In this document: positions 1-10,365 of the stretch, piece by piece
Layout: every line of letters begins with the position of its first letter
Position numbering within the stretch: the first letter of the stretch is position 1
DNA from: Tribonema minus
Lineage: Eukaryota > Sar > Xanthophyceae > Tribonematales > Tribonemataceae
Length of the DNA: 64,000 bases
Assembly: GCA_017506865.1 (NCBI GenBank)
Contig: JAFCMP010000301.1
Location: 434,001-498,000, forward strand
Direction of reading: 5' to 3'
The notes under the pieces: model-generated
Database searches by the model: none
Told to the model about the DNA's origin: nothing
What the model saw: the letters and a program-made list of their open reading frames with translations, nothing else
Position numbers and translations under genes: made by a program

Positions 1-1922
1 GCCGTGCTGCAAATTATCTGCTCCCCACTCCACATGCCCTGGTCGTCAGAAGGTTATATTTGCTGACTGAAGATTGTTCGCATTCATAGTTCGCATTCAG
101 ATTCAAATCTGCATCTTACTCAACAGCATCAAATACAGTGATGCCAGTGCGTTTAACCTCAGGCTCAGGCTGTTGCTCATGTGGGCACAAAGCCTCAGTT
201 GAGAAAGCCAAGGCCGCCACCTTCAAGTTGAAGTTGTGCTTGTGTGGGCTGCGCGACCAGTCGTGAGAAATGGCAATGCGATGTGATGCATGCATGATGC
301 TGCCTGTACAACACTCATTAACAAAACATGGGCACACCGGGCACTCAGTGCCAGTGGTTCCATCAGCAACCGCGGCAATCAGGTTGCACATGCAGCCAGA
401 AACCGAGCAAAATTCACTTTGCCTTCAAGACATCATTGGAGGCATACCAGAGCTGTGCTACACAAAGATATGTGATATCGATAGAGTCACTGACAGCAAA
501 ACCCAAACAAACAGCAAGGCGGCCAGTGCGCGTGAAGAGTGTGCAGAAATCCCTGCAGACATTCACATGCTGAGGCCATGCACCTCATTTTGATGTTGTT
601 GAGAGCACAGAGAGTTGGCGGCGCTCGCGCCGTACCTCAGAGATCACCCCAAGCTCGTCTCGGTCAGCGGCGCCCTCATGCCCGACGGGTATGCAGCAGT
701 TGCATTGTGCTGCGCAGCGTGCTCAGCGCGGCCACCACTCGTGCGTGCCAGCGCTGGCAGCGTCAGTGTGCACGCATCGCCGCTCTTGCCATTGGCAGCT
801 GCGGTGCTGTCACGCGGCGCAGCTTGCGGCGCATCTCGCTGAGCACAGCTATCGCCTGATATGGTGATGGCGCGCGCCTTTAGCAGGCACCGCTCAGCGA
901 CATGCGCGCTGCTGTACTGTCTTGGCTGCACGCCATTCAGTTGGCGGCGCCAGGCGTGTGCGCGAAGCTGCGCGCGCAGCAGCGCTCAACTCAGTACGGC
1001 ACCTGCGCACGCGCTGCGGCGGCGGCGGCGGCTGCGGTGGCAGCGCCTGCGCACGTTTGCACTGGACTGCATACGTGGCAGCTGGTGATGCCAACACATC
1101 ATGATGCGGCAGCGATCGGCACTTATGCGCCCGCGTCACAGCTGGTGGCAGTTGCGTCCGTCACCGTGCGGCGCTTGTCTCAGTCGGCAGCGCCTACATC
1201 CGACGGCAATTGCTTTACCTTTTCATTGCCATGCTTGCCGCCGGCACACTTCTGCGACCGTGACGCTCATGGCGGCCATTCTTCATGAGTTGCAATGTAC
1301 TTGAGTTCATGCACTTCCTTTGCCTGCAGGTTCTTTTGAGGTGCTCCTGTTGGTGTACCGGGCGCGTTGGCAACTCGTGTTTTGCTTCGAAGCGCGTTGT
1401 GGCAGTGCTCAGTGAGGCGTCTATGTCTGCTGTCCATTAATGGCAAGTGCTGGACTGCTCACAGAATGTTGTCCTGCTTTCAGTGCGCTGCGGCATTGCT
1501 CAGCTCATGTCTAGTGTTGCTCTTAGGTCGCAGCGAGCACTCAGCGCTTGCCTTGATGGGGGCGTTGAGCGTGCTTTGGATGCAATCTATGCCCCTCCTC
1601 ATACAGTTCGCGAGCCCCGGCGGTGTAGTACCAAAGATCATCCATGCGTACAGAGGTCACAAGCAATTCAGTCCTGAACTCAACTCTTTGCAGACGCCAG
1701 CATGGGCATCGAGTGACTCGTGGCGCAACTCGCTCAGACAGACAGCGGCAGCAGCGTGCCCAGCACGCGTAAAGAGTGTGCAGTAGAGATCTCTGCGGAC
1801 ATTCACACGTCCCCAATGCAATCTGTCTCAAGCCCATCAACTGAGGTGAGAGAGCACCGTAAGGAATTATCCAGAAATTTCCTCACCAATTAAAAAAACC
1901 ATATCATATACCTTCAGGAAGT
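1..1922. other. Region upstream of the FAXC-like gene, mostly without a clear gene
   Basis: I recognise no complete gene here. A possible short exon at 611-688 is listed separately. From 690 to 1290 the sequence is GC-rich with degenerate repeats of ctggcagcg and gctgcgg type. A 139-codon plus-strand frame covers 1367-1786 with no family motif. A short sequence around 526-573 recurs at about 1764-1812, sharing a gagtgtgcag core followed by gcggacattcacac-like sequence, so this region also carries local duplication. No TATA box or other promoter element was convincing. Confidence 0.5.
611..688 (+). CDS. Possible short exon with a leucine-rich-repeat-like stretch
   Basis: The stretch lies between an acceptor-like cag (608-610) and a donor-like GG|GTATGC (688/689) and encodes LAALAPYLRDHPKLVSVSG followed by a few more residues. 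The spacing of leucines and the DHPKL turn resemble one unit of an RI-type leucine-rich repeat, and third positions are strongly GC-rich as in the confident exons. No neighbouring exon in matching phase was found, so the gene it belongs to is unknown. It could be a relic exon or chance. Confidence 0.25.
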
Positions 1923-4900
1923 ATGGCGGCCTATCAGCCTCGTACGGTGCCGTTCGAGAAAGATCACGTGTATCTCTACACATACGGTCCGTCGCAGGCG
2001 GATGGCGCTTCTAAGCTACCTGCTACCCCATTCGGAGCTAAGGTGTGTCTTCAAGCTTGAGAAACAAGACTTGGCGTGGGGGCTCGCTGTTACAGCAAGT
2101 CCTCAAAGTGCAAGCTCCTCAACATAGTCACTGCTCTCTCATACCGCTCGTCTAAACCACCGAGAGCCTGCCTGCTATCACAGACATTTTTTTCTCTCGC
2201 TGCTTTGGAGTGGTACCGAAATGGATATTGCTGTGCTTGTTAGAAAGCCATTACTGCATTGATAATCAAGGTAGAGCCTGACGAAAGGTGATGCAGTGTA
2301 GGCCAATAACCTTTGGTGAGTTTTGCTTTCAACAAAAATGCTCAGGCTGGCTTCGACACACTGTGGAAGTACAGTTATTTCACCGTGCAGGATCAAGTTG
2401 TGCAGCTTACTTACGCAGGCTCATATCAGGTACACTTGACTTTCCAGTTCCCCCCCTGAGAATAAGTTCCTGTCCATTGTTGCTGCAACTTGTGAGTATG
2501 TCATGCAAAATGTTCAAACACCTAGTTTGGTTTTCCCTATCACACCACCATGGTTGCAATTGGTTAGCCAGCCGGCCGGAATTGTGAATAATTTTATTGC
2601 GTACCTGAGCTATACCTGGTGCCACAGTGCCGCTGCTTTGGCAGGTGGTCAACTTTCAAATAGCCATGCCAGGGCCAGGACATGGCGGTGCTACGGTGGC
2701 GTGAGGGCGGCCGCTCTGCAGTGGCTATGATGCCCTACGCGACTTGCAGCATACCATGTAGTACTAACTCTTGCACGCTCCTGTCAGGTTTGCAGGCGGG
2801 TTATGATTGGGCCCATCTCCATGACATCACAATCTGAGGTCCAACCCAATTGCTCTGAATTTGTGCCCGTGACGCACCGCTGTGCCATCATCTGATTCTG
2901 CAGCCCTGACAGCTAGTAGCAGGCACTTCAGGATGATCTCCTTGCACTGCAGTACGCAGACACCACTGAAGCCGCAGGCATGCAGTGCCTACGACTGCGT
3001 GTACCTCCCACTTCATCTACATAAAGCTATGTGTCCTATGCCGTACATTGAAGTCTGGAGCCACAGACATGGCATATCCTGGCAGTGCTCTCTGCACTGC
3101 ATGACCTGTTACCAGACCGACTGGCCCTCCCTGATCGGCCAACGAAATGCTGCCTCTTGCAGCCCAGTATTACCGTAATATACTTGTCCCACTAGGCAGG
3201 GCCTGTCGATCGCAATGCACAGCGCTGGCGAGAGTGCTGAGCATGTGCGCACCAGTACTATGTCCAAGCTTTTGAAGCTGGAGGTCTGGCTGCTCCGGGC
3301 AACGACATCCTACTTGCGCACTCCGTAGCGAAGGCCTCCAGGATTCGGGTTAGGGTTAAGGTTAGGGTCAGGATTAGGGTAAACCCTAACCCAGCTATCC
3401 CCCCGCGCCTCCATGCTGTCAATGACCGGGCCAGTAGCAAGTGGCAAGTGGTTAGCTTCTCTATGGTGACCTGAAAAGCGGGACAAAATGGCTGCCAGTG
3501 CCTCTCGGTCGCAATGCACTTGTATCCAGTCCTGCACTTCCGAAGAGTCACTGCTGCTCAAACGCACAGCCTGGTGCAGGGCTCCCTGCGCTCATGGCTA
3601 CCAGTAGCTGCTTTTCAAGTTAGTGCATACCGTAGCACGGTAGCGACCTCAGTAGCACGTCCCCGTTACTCATAATCAACTGCTCCCGCGAGCAATGTAT
3701 TCATTCTCCGATATATGCTGCCGTCTCATCCCGCTGCTGCTCACCGCACAGGTGGAGGCGTACCTGCGGTTGCAAGTAGGGGTCCGCTGCAGTCTTTGTG
3801 GCTTGTACGTCAATGGCTCAAGGCTGCTTATGTTCTGCAGTTGTATCCCTTCCTGCGCCCTCAGGCTACAGTTCACTGCTGCTCAAAGTTGCAGGTGCCA
3901 TATATTCATGCTCTGATGTATGCTGCCATCTCATCATGCTGCTGCCACCTTCACAGGTTGAGGCATACCTGCGTTTGACCAACATCCCGTTCACGGTAGT
4001 GTACGGCACGGTCGCCGGCCCCTTTGGCAAAGTCCCTTTCATAGAGCTCAACGGCGAGCAGCACGCCGACTCCAGCCACATCATCGACGTCCTCGCAGCC
4101 AAATTCGGCCACAATCTCGACCAGGGCCTCAGTGCTCAGCAGAAGGCCATCGGCCACGCGTTCCAGAGGATGGCCGAGGAGTCTCTATACTTTCACGTGA
4201 TCTACGCGCGCTGGGAAGATGATGCGGGCTGGGACAGCACCTTCAAGGCGTACATAGGGCACGCGGGCTTCGTGATGCGCTCCCTCTGCAACTACGTCCT
4301 GCGGCCCAAGTTCCGCAAGATCTGCGCGGCGCAGGTGCGTGAGTCTCTAGACAGAGTCTGACACAAAGTCCTAGTCAAAGTTCGCAAGATCTGCGCGGCG
4401 CAGGTGCGTAAGCCTTTGGACTCCGACTCAGAGTCGTACTCGTGTTGATGTAACTTGCTGTGCAACTACGTCCTGCGGCTCATAATCCGCAAGCTCTGCG
4501 CAGCGCAGGTGCGTGACTATCTGGACTCTGAGAGTCCTACTCGTGTTGCTGCAACTTGAAGTAGCAGAAGCCCCAACATGGCATACAGTGGCCACGCGGT
4601 ATTGCTGACTCGCCCCCAGGCTGTACACGGTTTCCTAGCATGAGCGTTTACACGGTTTCCTAGCATGAGCGTTTGCAAGATCTGCACAGCTCTGGTGCGT
4701 TCGGCTCAGAGCTCGTCGTTCACCACAGTGTGTGCGCACCTCAGCAAATCAATGTTGTCCCAGCATACTATGCTCCGCATGGAGTTGGGATGTCAAGGCT
4801 GAGCGCAATATGTTGTGAGTAACACGATCCCTGACGGAGGTGAAATCATGGCGTTGTTTCCCGCAAGGGTCATAGTAGACTGCATTGTATGCAGGCCCGT

Positions 4901-6242
4901 TACCCTTCATCTACAAACCATTTTATTTTTGGACACATGTTCGCCGACTTATAGCTGACCTCAACTACACATCACCGTGGAAGTCAGCACTTCGCTGCAA
5001 ACAAGGTTGGCTGTCTGAACCAAGGGACACTGTCTGAACCAAGGGACGTGAGAGTGGGCTGCTATAGTTCCTAGCCATGTACCACTAGTCTAGGACTTCA
5101 AGTGCGCACCGAGGAGGCCACCCATACTGCACTAAGTACAGCTTATAGGTGAAACTGGCTATACAGCAGGGTGCGACATTCGCTGCTCAATTATGAGCAG
5201 ATGCTGGAACTATTAGTGCCCACCACGGAAGCCAGCACATCAACTCTTTGCTGAGCTGGAATCTTGATCCAGATGGAACTGACTCTCTGCAGGGGCGACG
5301 ATGGGTATGTACCTCGCACTTGAAGACGTGGTGAACCCCTTCAGCATTGGCATGCAAGCCAATATGATGCTGCCTCGGCAAGAAGGACATGTGCCTTTAC
5401 GATAACGTCAGCTGCTGCTCTGACCTGGAATAGGAAGGCCAGTCACGCCATTAACCTGGAACAGGTGTCAACCCATTTGATTCTGCGGCAGGGTGCAGCA
5501 GCTCCTAAGACCAGAGTTTTGGCTGAGCATGGTGGCGGAATGCTTCGGCCAGTACGTGCAGGCCCTCAGCGTCTGCCTCAGCAACCAGTCTTAGTGTAAC
5601 TGCAATGGCAATGCTTTCACCAAAGCCATAAAACCACTTCAATGGTGATGCTTTGACCAAAGTCACTGCCACGCTTGTGTTGTTACATACGAGTGAAATA
5701 CAACCATGTATACTATGCTGCAGGGCACATTGACTTGTGGCTAGTTGCCGCAGCAGCGGCAACCACGGTTATTGGTGGAATGCACCAGCGGCTGGCTCAT
5801 CACACCTTGTCACCCAAGTAGAGCTTTACAATCTTTTGAATCGTTTCCATGCTGCAGGGCACGGGACGCTTTCCACCCAGCGTTGTGGTGGAGCGCTTTG
5901 ACCAAAGTCATATCGACACTTCAGTGGTGATGCATGCGTGTGTTCTTATGTACGGCCATGTACACTCTGCTGCAGGGCACGGGACGCTTTCCACCCAGCG
6001 TTGTCGTGGAACGCTTCGGCAAAGACATGCAGGCCCTCAGCGACTACCTCGGCGAAAATGACTTTTTGCTCGGGACAGCAGCGCCAACGACCGTCGACAT
6101 AGCGGTCTTTGGCCAGCTGGACTCACTCTTCAATGCCGGCGTCACAACCCTGCTCGACGAAAAGGTGGCCGAGTTCCCCACGCTGGCAGCATACGTGCAG
6201 CGCATAGCGAAGCTGGTGTTCCCGCCTGCAAGTGCCGCGTAA
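1923..6242 (+). CDS. FAXC/metaxin-type glutathione S-transferase-fold protein, three exons
   Basis: Exons 1923-2042, 3957-4334 and 5976-6242 all join in phase 0 and give about 254 residues. The start MAAYQPRTVPFEKD is the first ATG. The N-terminal thioredoxin-like half carries TPFGAKVEAYLRL, then PFGKVPFIELNG and ADSSHIIDVL, as in GST_N_4 proteins. The C-terminal helical half ends with YLGENDFLLGTAAPTTVDIA, the typical GST_C_6/metaxin pattern. The family covers failed-axon-connections homologues and metaxin relatives; some metaxins act in mitochondrial outer-membrane import, but most algal members are uncharacterised. The usual N-terminal active-site cysteine is replaced (TPFGAK), so thiol chemistry is unlikely. 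Both introns carry echoes of the adjoining exon edges. There is no signal peptide and no C-terminal membrane anchor is obvious. The frame and phase agreement make the model firm; the exact physiological role is unknown. Confidence 0.85.
3345..3394. repeat. Interstitial telomere-type repeat, head-to-head
   Basis: Several degenerate TTAGGG units run into aaaccctaaccc in the opposite orientation, giving a TTAGGG to CCCTAA junction inside an intron. It is short and imperfect. Confidence 0.85.
3683..3780 (+). repeat. Splice-edge echo of FAXC exon 2 (acceptor side)
   Basis: This segment repeats the last part of intron 1 and the first codons of exon 2. It has a polypyrimidine stretch, caccgcacag, then gtggaggcgtacctgcggtt, against the real tcacag|gttgaggcatacctgcg at 3951. 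After the VEAYLRL start the copy diverges (LQVGVR), so it is not a usable exon. A further partial copy of the upstream part lies around 3880-3930. Confidence 0.85.
4373..4702 (+). repeat. Splice-edge echoes of FAXC exon 2 (donor side)
   Basis: The end of exon 2 with its donor (cgcaagatctgcgcggcgcag|gtgcgt at 4315-4340) recurs at about 4381-4415 and again, longer, at 4455-4530, where the codons for LCNYVLR are also present. A weaker remnant lies at 4670-4696. A separate 26-bp tandem duplication (acacggtttcctagcatgag) sits at 4624-4676. The copies lie entirely on the intron side of the real exon end. Confidence 0.85.
5011..5050. repeat. Short tandem duplication in FAXC intron 2
   Basis: The sequence ctgtctgaaccaagggac occurs twice in a row. 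No function is suggested. Confidence 0.8.
5515..5935 (+). repeat. Splice-edge echoes of FAXC exon 3 (acceptor side)
   Basis: The acceptor and start of exon 3 (gctgcag|ggcacgggacgctttcc at 5969) are copied at about 5848-5910, including the codons for GTGRFPPSVVVERF, and more weakly at 5515-5585, where gtggcggaatgcttcggc and caggccctcagcg resemble codons further into the exon. A further fragment, ttcaccaaagccataaaac and gctttgaccaaagtca, lies near 5620-5665. Only the copy at 5976 leads into an intact frame. Confidence 0.8.
5738..5850 (+). repeat. Dispersed 110-150-bp repeat, copy 1
   Basis: Shares ccgcagcagcggcaaccacg and the downstream agagctttacaatcttttga with copies at 19321-19480 (opposite strand) and 27885-28020 (same strand). 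This copy is the most decayed; its reading frame is interrupted. Family not recognised. Confidence 0.7.
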
Positions 6243-8092
6243 GTCCCTCAGGCGCACGCGCACGGATGGGGTAGTTTCGACATCATGAGTTCATCATCAT
6301 GAAGTATGGTTTGCAGGAGGCGACCGCATGCGGTGCGCCGCCATGTTGTTTTATGTGAGCGTGCGAGCCTTGCACGAGCACTGGTCTGGCTTGGAGAAGT
6401 AGCGTAGCTGTCTCCCTTGCATTCACCAGTATGTGTAGGTTTTACGGTGTGTGAAGTGCAAGCAGATTTTTTCTTCTTATCATTCACCCGGCCACTTGTC
6501 AGCAGCTATCCATCTGGGCGCTCCCGGGACTCTGGGCTTGGATCATGACTTGCGCGCTGCGTTAGCAGCTCCCGCCTACTGATAGGCATCAAGACGACTA
6601 ATGTAGACAGGGGCCTGTTGCATGATCAGCGCAGCAGCGCTCAGCTATAAACATAAGGGCGGGCAGTGCAGATGGTGAGTAGAGTCACTGAGTGAGTCAT
6701 CTGGTGTACTGCACAGCAGGTGCTTGGGAAGCCCCCCGGAAGGAGTGGTTCTGAGCATGTGAGGCTTGAAATTCAGCATATGCGCAGATTTGTACTTCTA
6801 GTGCGAGCTCTGTAGCTCGGCAGCTGCGCTTGCATCGGTGCAGTTTGTACACTGTACGTTTCCACAGGGTCTTCGCCACTGAAGCGAATGAATGAAGCGG
6901 AGGTAGTAATTACATCTGAGCTTCCACATGCCATCACTGCTTGCCTCTCAAACATATTGTGCTTTTGGAACAAGCAGCAAGCCTCAGTAGTATTGCGTAA
7001 GCTCTGGTGCTTATTGCCATGCCCATTCATGCAGTGTACCTTACCGCACTTGCGGGCGCAGTTCTGTGCTAGTATGTGTGTGGCCGAGTGTCCGCATCGT
7101 CAGTACTGCAGTACTGGCCTCTCAAGAGGTGCACATTGCATTTCACAAGCGAGAGAGTGCCGAGTAGTACACAATCCGCTAGAGTGTTGTTCACATGTTC
7201 ATCTGCGCTCACAGCGTTTTACTGGCATGTCACATGGCCGTGTGGCACAATCCTCGCTGCGGGCCTCTCAAGAAGTTCATGTCATGTAGTACACCAAATG
7301 GGCGAGCATCTCGATGTACAGATTGTTCAGTCCTAAATTGACGACGTGTCGTGAGGGGCAGCAAATTTGATACAGTCTGGACTGTACAAATATCCCCCCA
7401 CACTCTTTCCAGAACATGACGCTCAGGATCCAAGTAGGCCATGACGATTTTCAGGCACACAACGCCCGCGTTCCAATACACTTATCGTATTGTTGAGGGG
7501 GGCTTGAAGAGTCTGTTGTTGACTCCATGCACCTTTGGCAGTGCAGATACATTCGGCAGGATGGGTGCACAAATGGCAATCACTGTTGCTGATGGCATGC
7601 TTTCAGAATGACACACGTGCACACCAAAAACGCAGGCATATATCACAGAAATGCACTATGCAGCGGACCTTGATATTGACGTACGTATCCTGGCACCACT
7701 GCGGCTCCATCAACGATGTTGAACTTGACGCTGTAGTCCCACACTCGGCAAACAGCACATCAGAAAGAGGCTCACCGACACAAACCGGATGCAAGATACG
7801 GCTTGGAGCCACTTTGCCTGGGTACTTTGCGGCTCAAAAGAGCACGCAGGGGAGGCACTCCAAACTTCTAGAGATCTCTCATACTTCAAATAGAAGTTGA
7901 ACTCGCATAGGAGAAAAAGATAAGCGACACGACACCGCCCACTTTTAATGTCACACAGCACACCCTGTCTCAACTTCAAACAGACGCAAACTTTAAAACA
8001 AACGAAACTTCAAACATGAGTTGAACTTTGTGTGTAAAAGAACCTACCACCCGCGCACGCCTCTCAGCACAGGAGGGCCATCTTAACAGATT
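6243..8092. other. Intergenic region with no recognised gene
   Basis: Open frames of up to 133 codons exist, but none shows a family motif or flanking splice signals that I trust. A minus-strand frame over 7230-7481 contains MAYLDPERHVLERVWGD, which looks protein-like, yet I could not place it in a family or join it to other exons. Nothing else stands out. Confidence 0.5.
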
Positions 8093-8968
8093 ATGAGGGC
8101 ACTTGACGCCGGACCTGAGCATCCCATACTTGCCCCTGTAGTCGCTGAGTACACCCTGGCCTTCCTGTCTCCGTCCCTGATGGTCAGAAGCACATGCACC
8201 ACCTTTCGCTCTGCCGCTGACGCGGTACACAAGAAGGATCGTTGCTCGACCTTAGCTGCAGATACCGTCGCGAGCACTCGTCTCATCCGCTGGGCACTAC
8301 AGTACGGCCTACTTCCGCGCCAGGCACAGGAAGGGTGCATCAGACGCGGTGACCTCGAGGGCTTGCGCCGCCTGCGTGACACGTGCGAAAGAGCGCCTTT
8401 ATTGGCAGAACACGCATGCAGGGCCGCCGGCCGTAGGGATTTGCCTATGCTGCAGTGGCTGCGGCAAAACAATTGCCCCTGGGAGAGCTCCACATGCGCC
8501 AGCGCCGCGTCAGGGGGGCATCTTAAGGTGCTGCAGTGGGCTCGTGACAACGGCTGCCCGTGGGACGATTGGACATGCCACAACGCTGCACTCGGCGGGC
8601 ACCTAGAAGTTCTGCAGTGGGCTCGCGCTCAAGGATGCCCGTGGCATGCGTGGACATGCCAACATGCTGCCAGGTACGGGCACCTAGAGGTGCTGCAGTG
8701 GGCTCGCGCCAACGGGAGTCCGTGGAACACACACACATGCGCAAATGCTGCGGCACACGGCCACTTGGAGATCCTGCAGTGGGCGCGCGCCAACAGATGC
8801 CCCTGGGACGAGAGCACATGCAGCCATGCCGCATGCGGGGGTCACTTGGAAGTGCTGCAGTGGGCGCGCGCCAATGGGTGCCCCTGGGACAGTAGGACCA
8901 CCAACTGTGCCGCTATGTGCGGACAGGTGGAGACGCTGCAGTGGGCCCGTGCGCACGGGTGTCCATGA
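8093..8968 (+). CDS. Ankyrin-like repeat protein, intact, single exon
   Basis: A 291-residue single-exon protein. Residues about 10-45 (YTLAFLSPSLMVRSTCTTFR) resemble the degenerate F-box-like head seen in this family. From about residue 120 there are seven tandem repeats of 26-27 residues with the core HLEVLQWARANGCPWD, each ending TCxxAAxxG. The spacing fits the helix-turn-helix of ankyrin repeats, with an added CPW turn. Such proteins are expected to be binding scaffolds; with an F-box-like head, a substrate receptor role for ubiquitin ligases is possible but unproven. Repeats 2-6 are close to each other at DNA level, which suggests gene conversion or recent repeat expansion. It is the only member here without a duplicated neighbour. 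The protein ends right after a repeat core (RAHGCP), so its C-terminus is shorter than in the paralogues ending NGCPE. Confidence 0.85.
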   Translation: MRALDAGPEHPILAPVVAEYTLAFLSPSLMVRSTCTTFRSAADAVHKKDRCSTLAADTVASTRLIRWALQYGLLPRQAQEGCIRRGDLEGLRRLRDTCERAPLLAEHACRAAGRRDLPMLQWLRQNNCPWESSTCASAASGGHLKVLQWARDNGCPWDDWTCHNAALGGHLEVLQWARAQGCPWHAWTCQHAARYGHLEVLQWARANGSPWNTHTCANAAAHGHLEILQWARANRCPWDESTCSHAACGGHLEVLQWARANGCPWDSRTTNCAAMCGQVETLQWARAHGCP

Positions 8969-10365
8969 GCTCTCATGCACTTTAGTGGGGTTTAGGTAAG
9001 GATGCAAGGGCACTGCAGCGTGCTCCAGCTGCTGGCTGCCAATGTTCACCTCTGTAACCTGCCTTCTTTAGCACACGAGTTTGTGGTGGTGTGACAAGTG
9101 TACAAAGTGAAGCAGTGGATCAGATGCGCTCACACTATCCCAGTGATGTGTCCACGGTTTGCTGTGCTGCTCGCAATGTGCTCGGGCGACACTTTTAGTG
9201 CACCACTACTCTACGTTTCGTACTGGCCATGCGACCGCACCAGACACGGCTTGTAAACTGCAAGTTGAAGTGTCAGTTTGTTATTCATCAGGTGTGTGCG
9301 CATGCAGCTTGCTTGTGTGCATGAGACCGGCGATGGCTCTGCAATGTGCTGTGCTTCTACTCAAGTGTCGATGACAGTGTATTGCAGCAAGGTATGTTAT
9401 CAGTTGTGCCATGATGGCTGCAGTTGATTTGAAAACACAAGCAGCGGTTGTTAAGAAGTATAATTGCAGGAGAGCTTTTGGCAGCAATGCTGATTAAGGC
9501 CGAGGTGATTTCTCCTGTCAGCTTCTTAGCAATACGTGCAAGGTGCTTCTGTCTGCCCATGCCGTCACGCTTTCATATGACAACTGGTGTGAACGCTTGC
9601 CACCAGGTGCTGGCAAAAGGCGATATTCAGAACCGCGCAGCTGCTAGCACGCTCTGCTACTATGCACTGTGCCTGCTGTAGTATTCGGCAGCGTAGCCTT
9701 ACCTCTCTGGCCGGAAGCAGGCCTGCTGCCTCCATTTTCTTTAGTGCTAGGCTGTTGGACTGCAGATTCGAGTTGCCTGTTGCGCATTCAAGCCTTAATT
9801 AGTGTCGCAACAGACTCAGTCATGCAGTCTTCGGACCTACCTTTTATGCTGCACAGACAAGCAGCCATTATTGCTGCAGTACAAACACTGACAAATCATA
9901 CTCTGCTATGTGCAGCAGTCACCACCTGTATTTCTATGACAGCGCAGCAGACATGGTCTGCTTTGCATTTTCACTTCAGGAGCATGTTCAATCCTTTTTC
10001 TTTTGAAGCAGTTGGCACGCAGTGGCCGCGCTTTCTCATCACACTTGCACTGTCAACGAGCAATCATGTGTTGTACTTAGGAATGAAAAGAGGGACATTG
10101 GCATAGACGACACCAGGCAGACTATCGGGTCGCTACCCTAATGGGCGGGGCATGTGACCCCTGTGTGACACATGACGATGTGCAACATTCAAGTGCACAG
10201 AGCAGCAGCCGCAGCGCACATCTTGAGCAGCGGCAATGCGGCTGACATCCTGATCATCATGACACATGCCTCAGCAGGATCACGCAGCAATCACGCATCA
10301 AAGTCAGTGTGCTCTCTCAAAGTCACCGTCTATGTAGTCTAGTCTTTGATGTGTTGACAGCGATG
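8969..10365. other. Intergenic region with no recognised gene
   Basis: A 145-codon plus-strand frame spans 9669-10106 and a 67-codon minus-strand frame spans 9357-9560 (MGRQKHLARIAKKLTGEITS). Neither has a recognisable domain. No repeat array or RNA gene is apparent. Confidence 0.45.

Larger units (their letters stand above)
2043..3956 (+). other. Intron 1 of the FAXC-like gene
   Basis: A 1.9-kb intron beginning GTGTGT and ending cacag. It holds a head-to-head telomere-type repeat near 3345-3394 and, close to its 3' end, an echo of the exon 2 acceptor region (listed separately). I see no nested gene in it. Confidence 0.7.

Noticed and set aside
7230-7481. A phosphatase (FCP1/NIF-like) fragment suggested by YLDPERHVLERVW
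   Set aside because: The surrounding sequence lacks the DxDxT motif and other family features; a few residues are not enough.
8083-8583. A 166-codon minus-strand open frame
   Set aside because: Antisense shadow of the intact ankyrin-like gene at 8093-8968.
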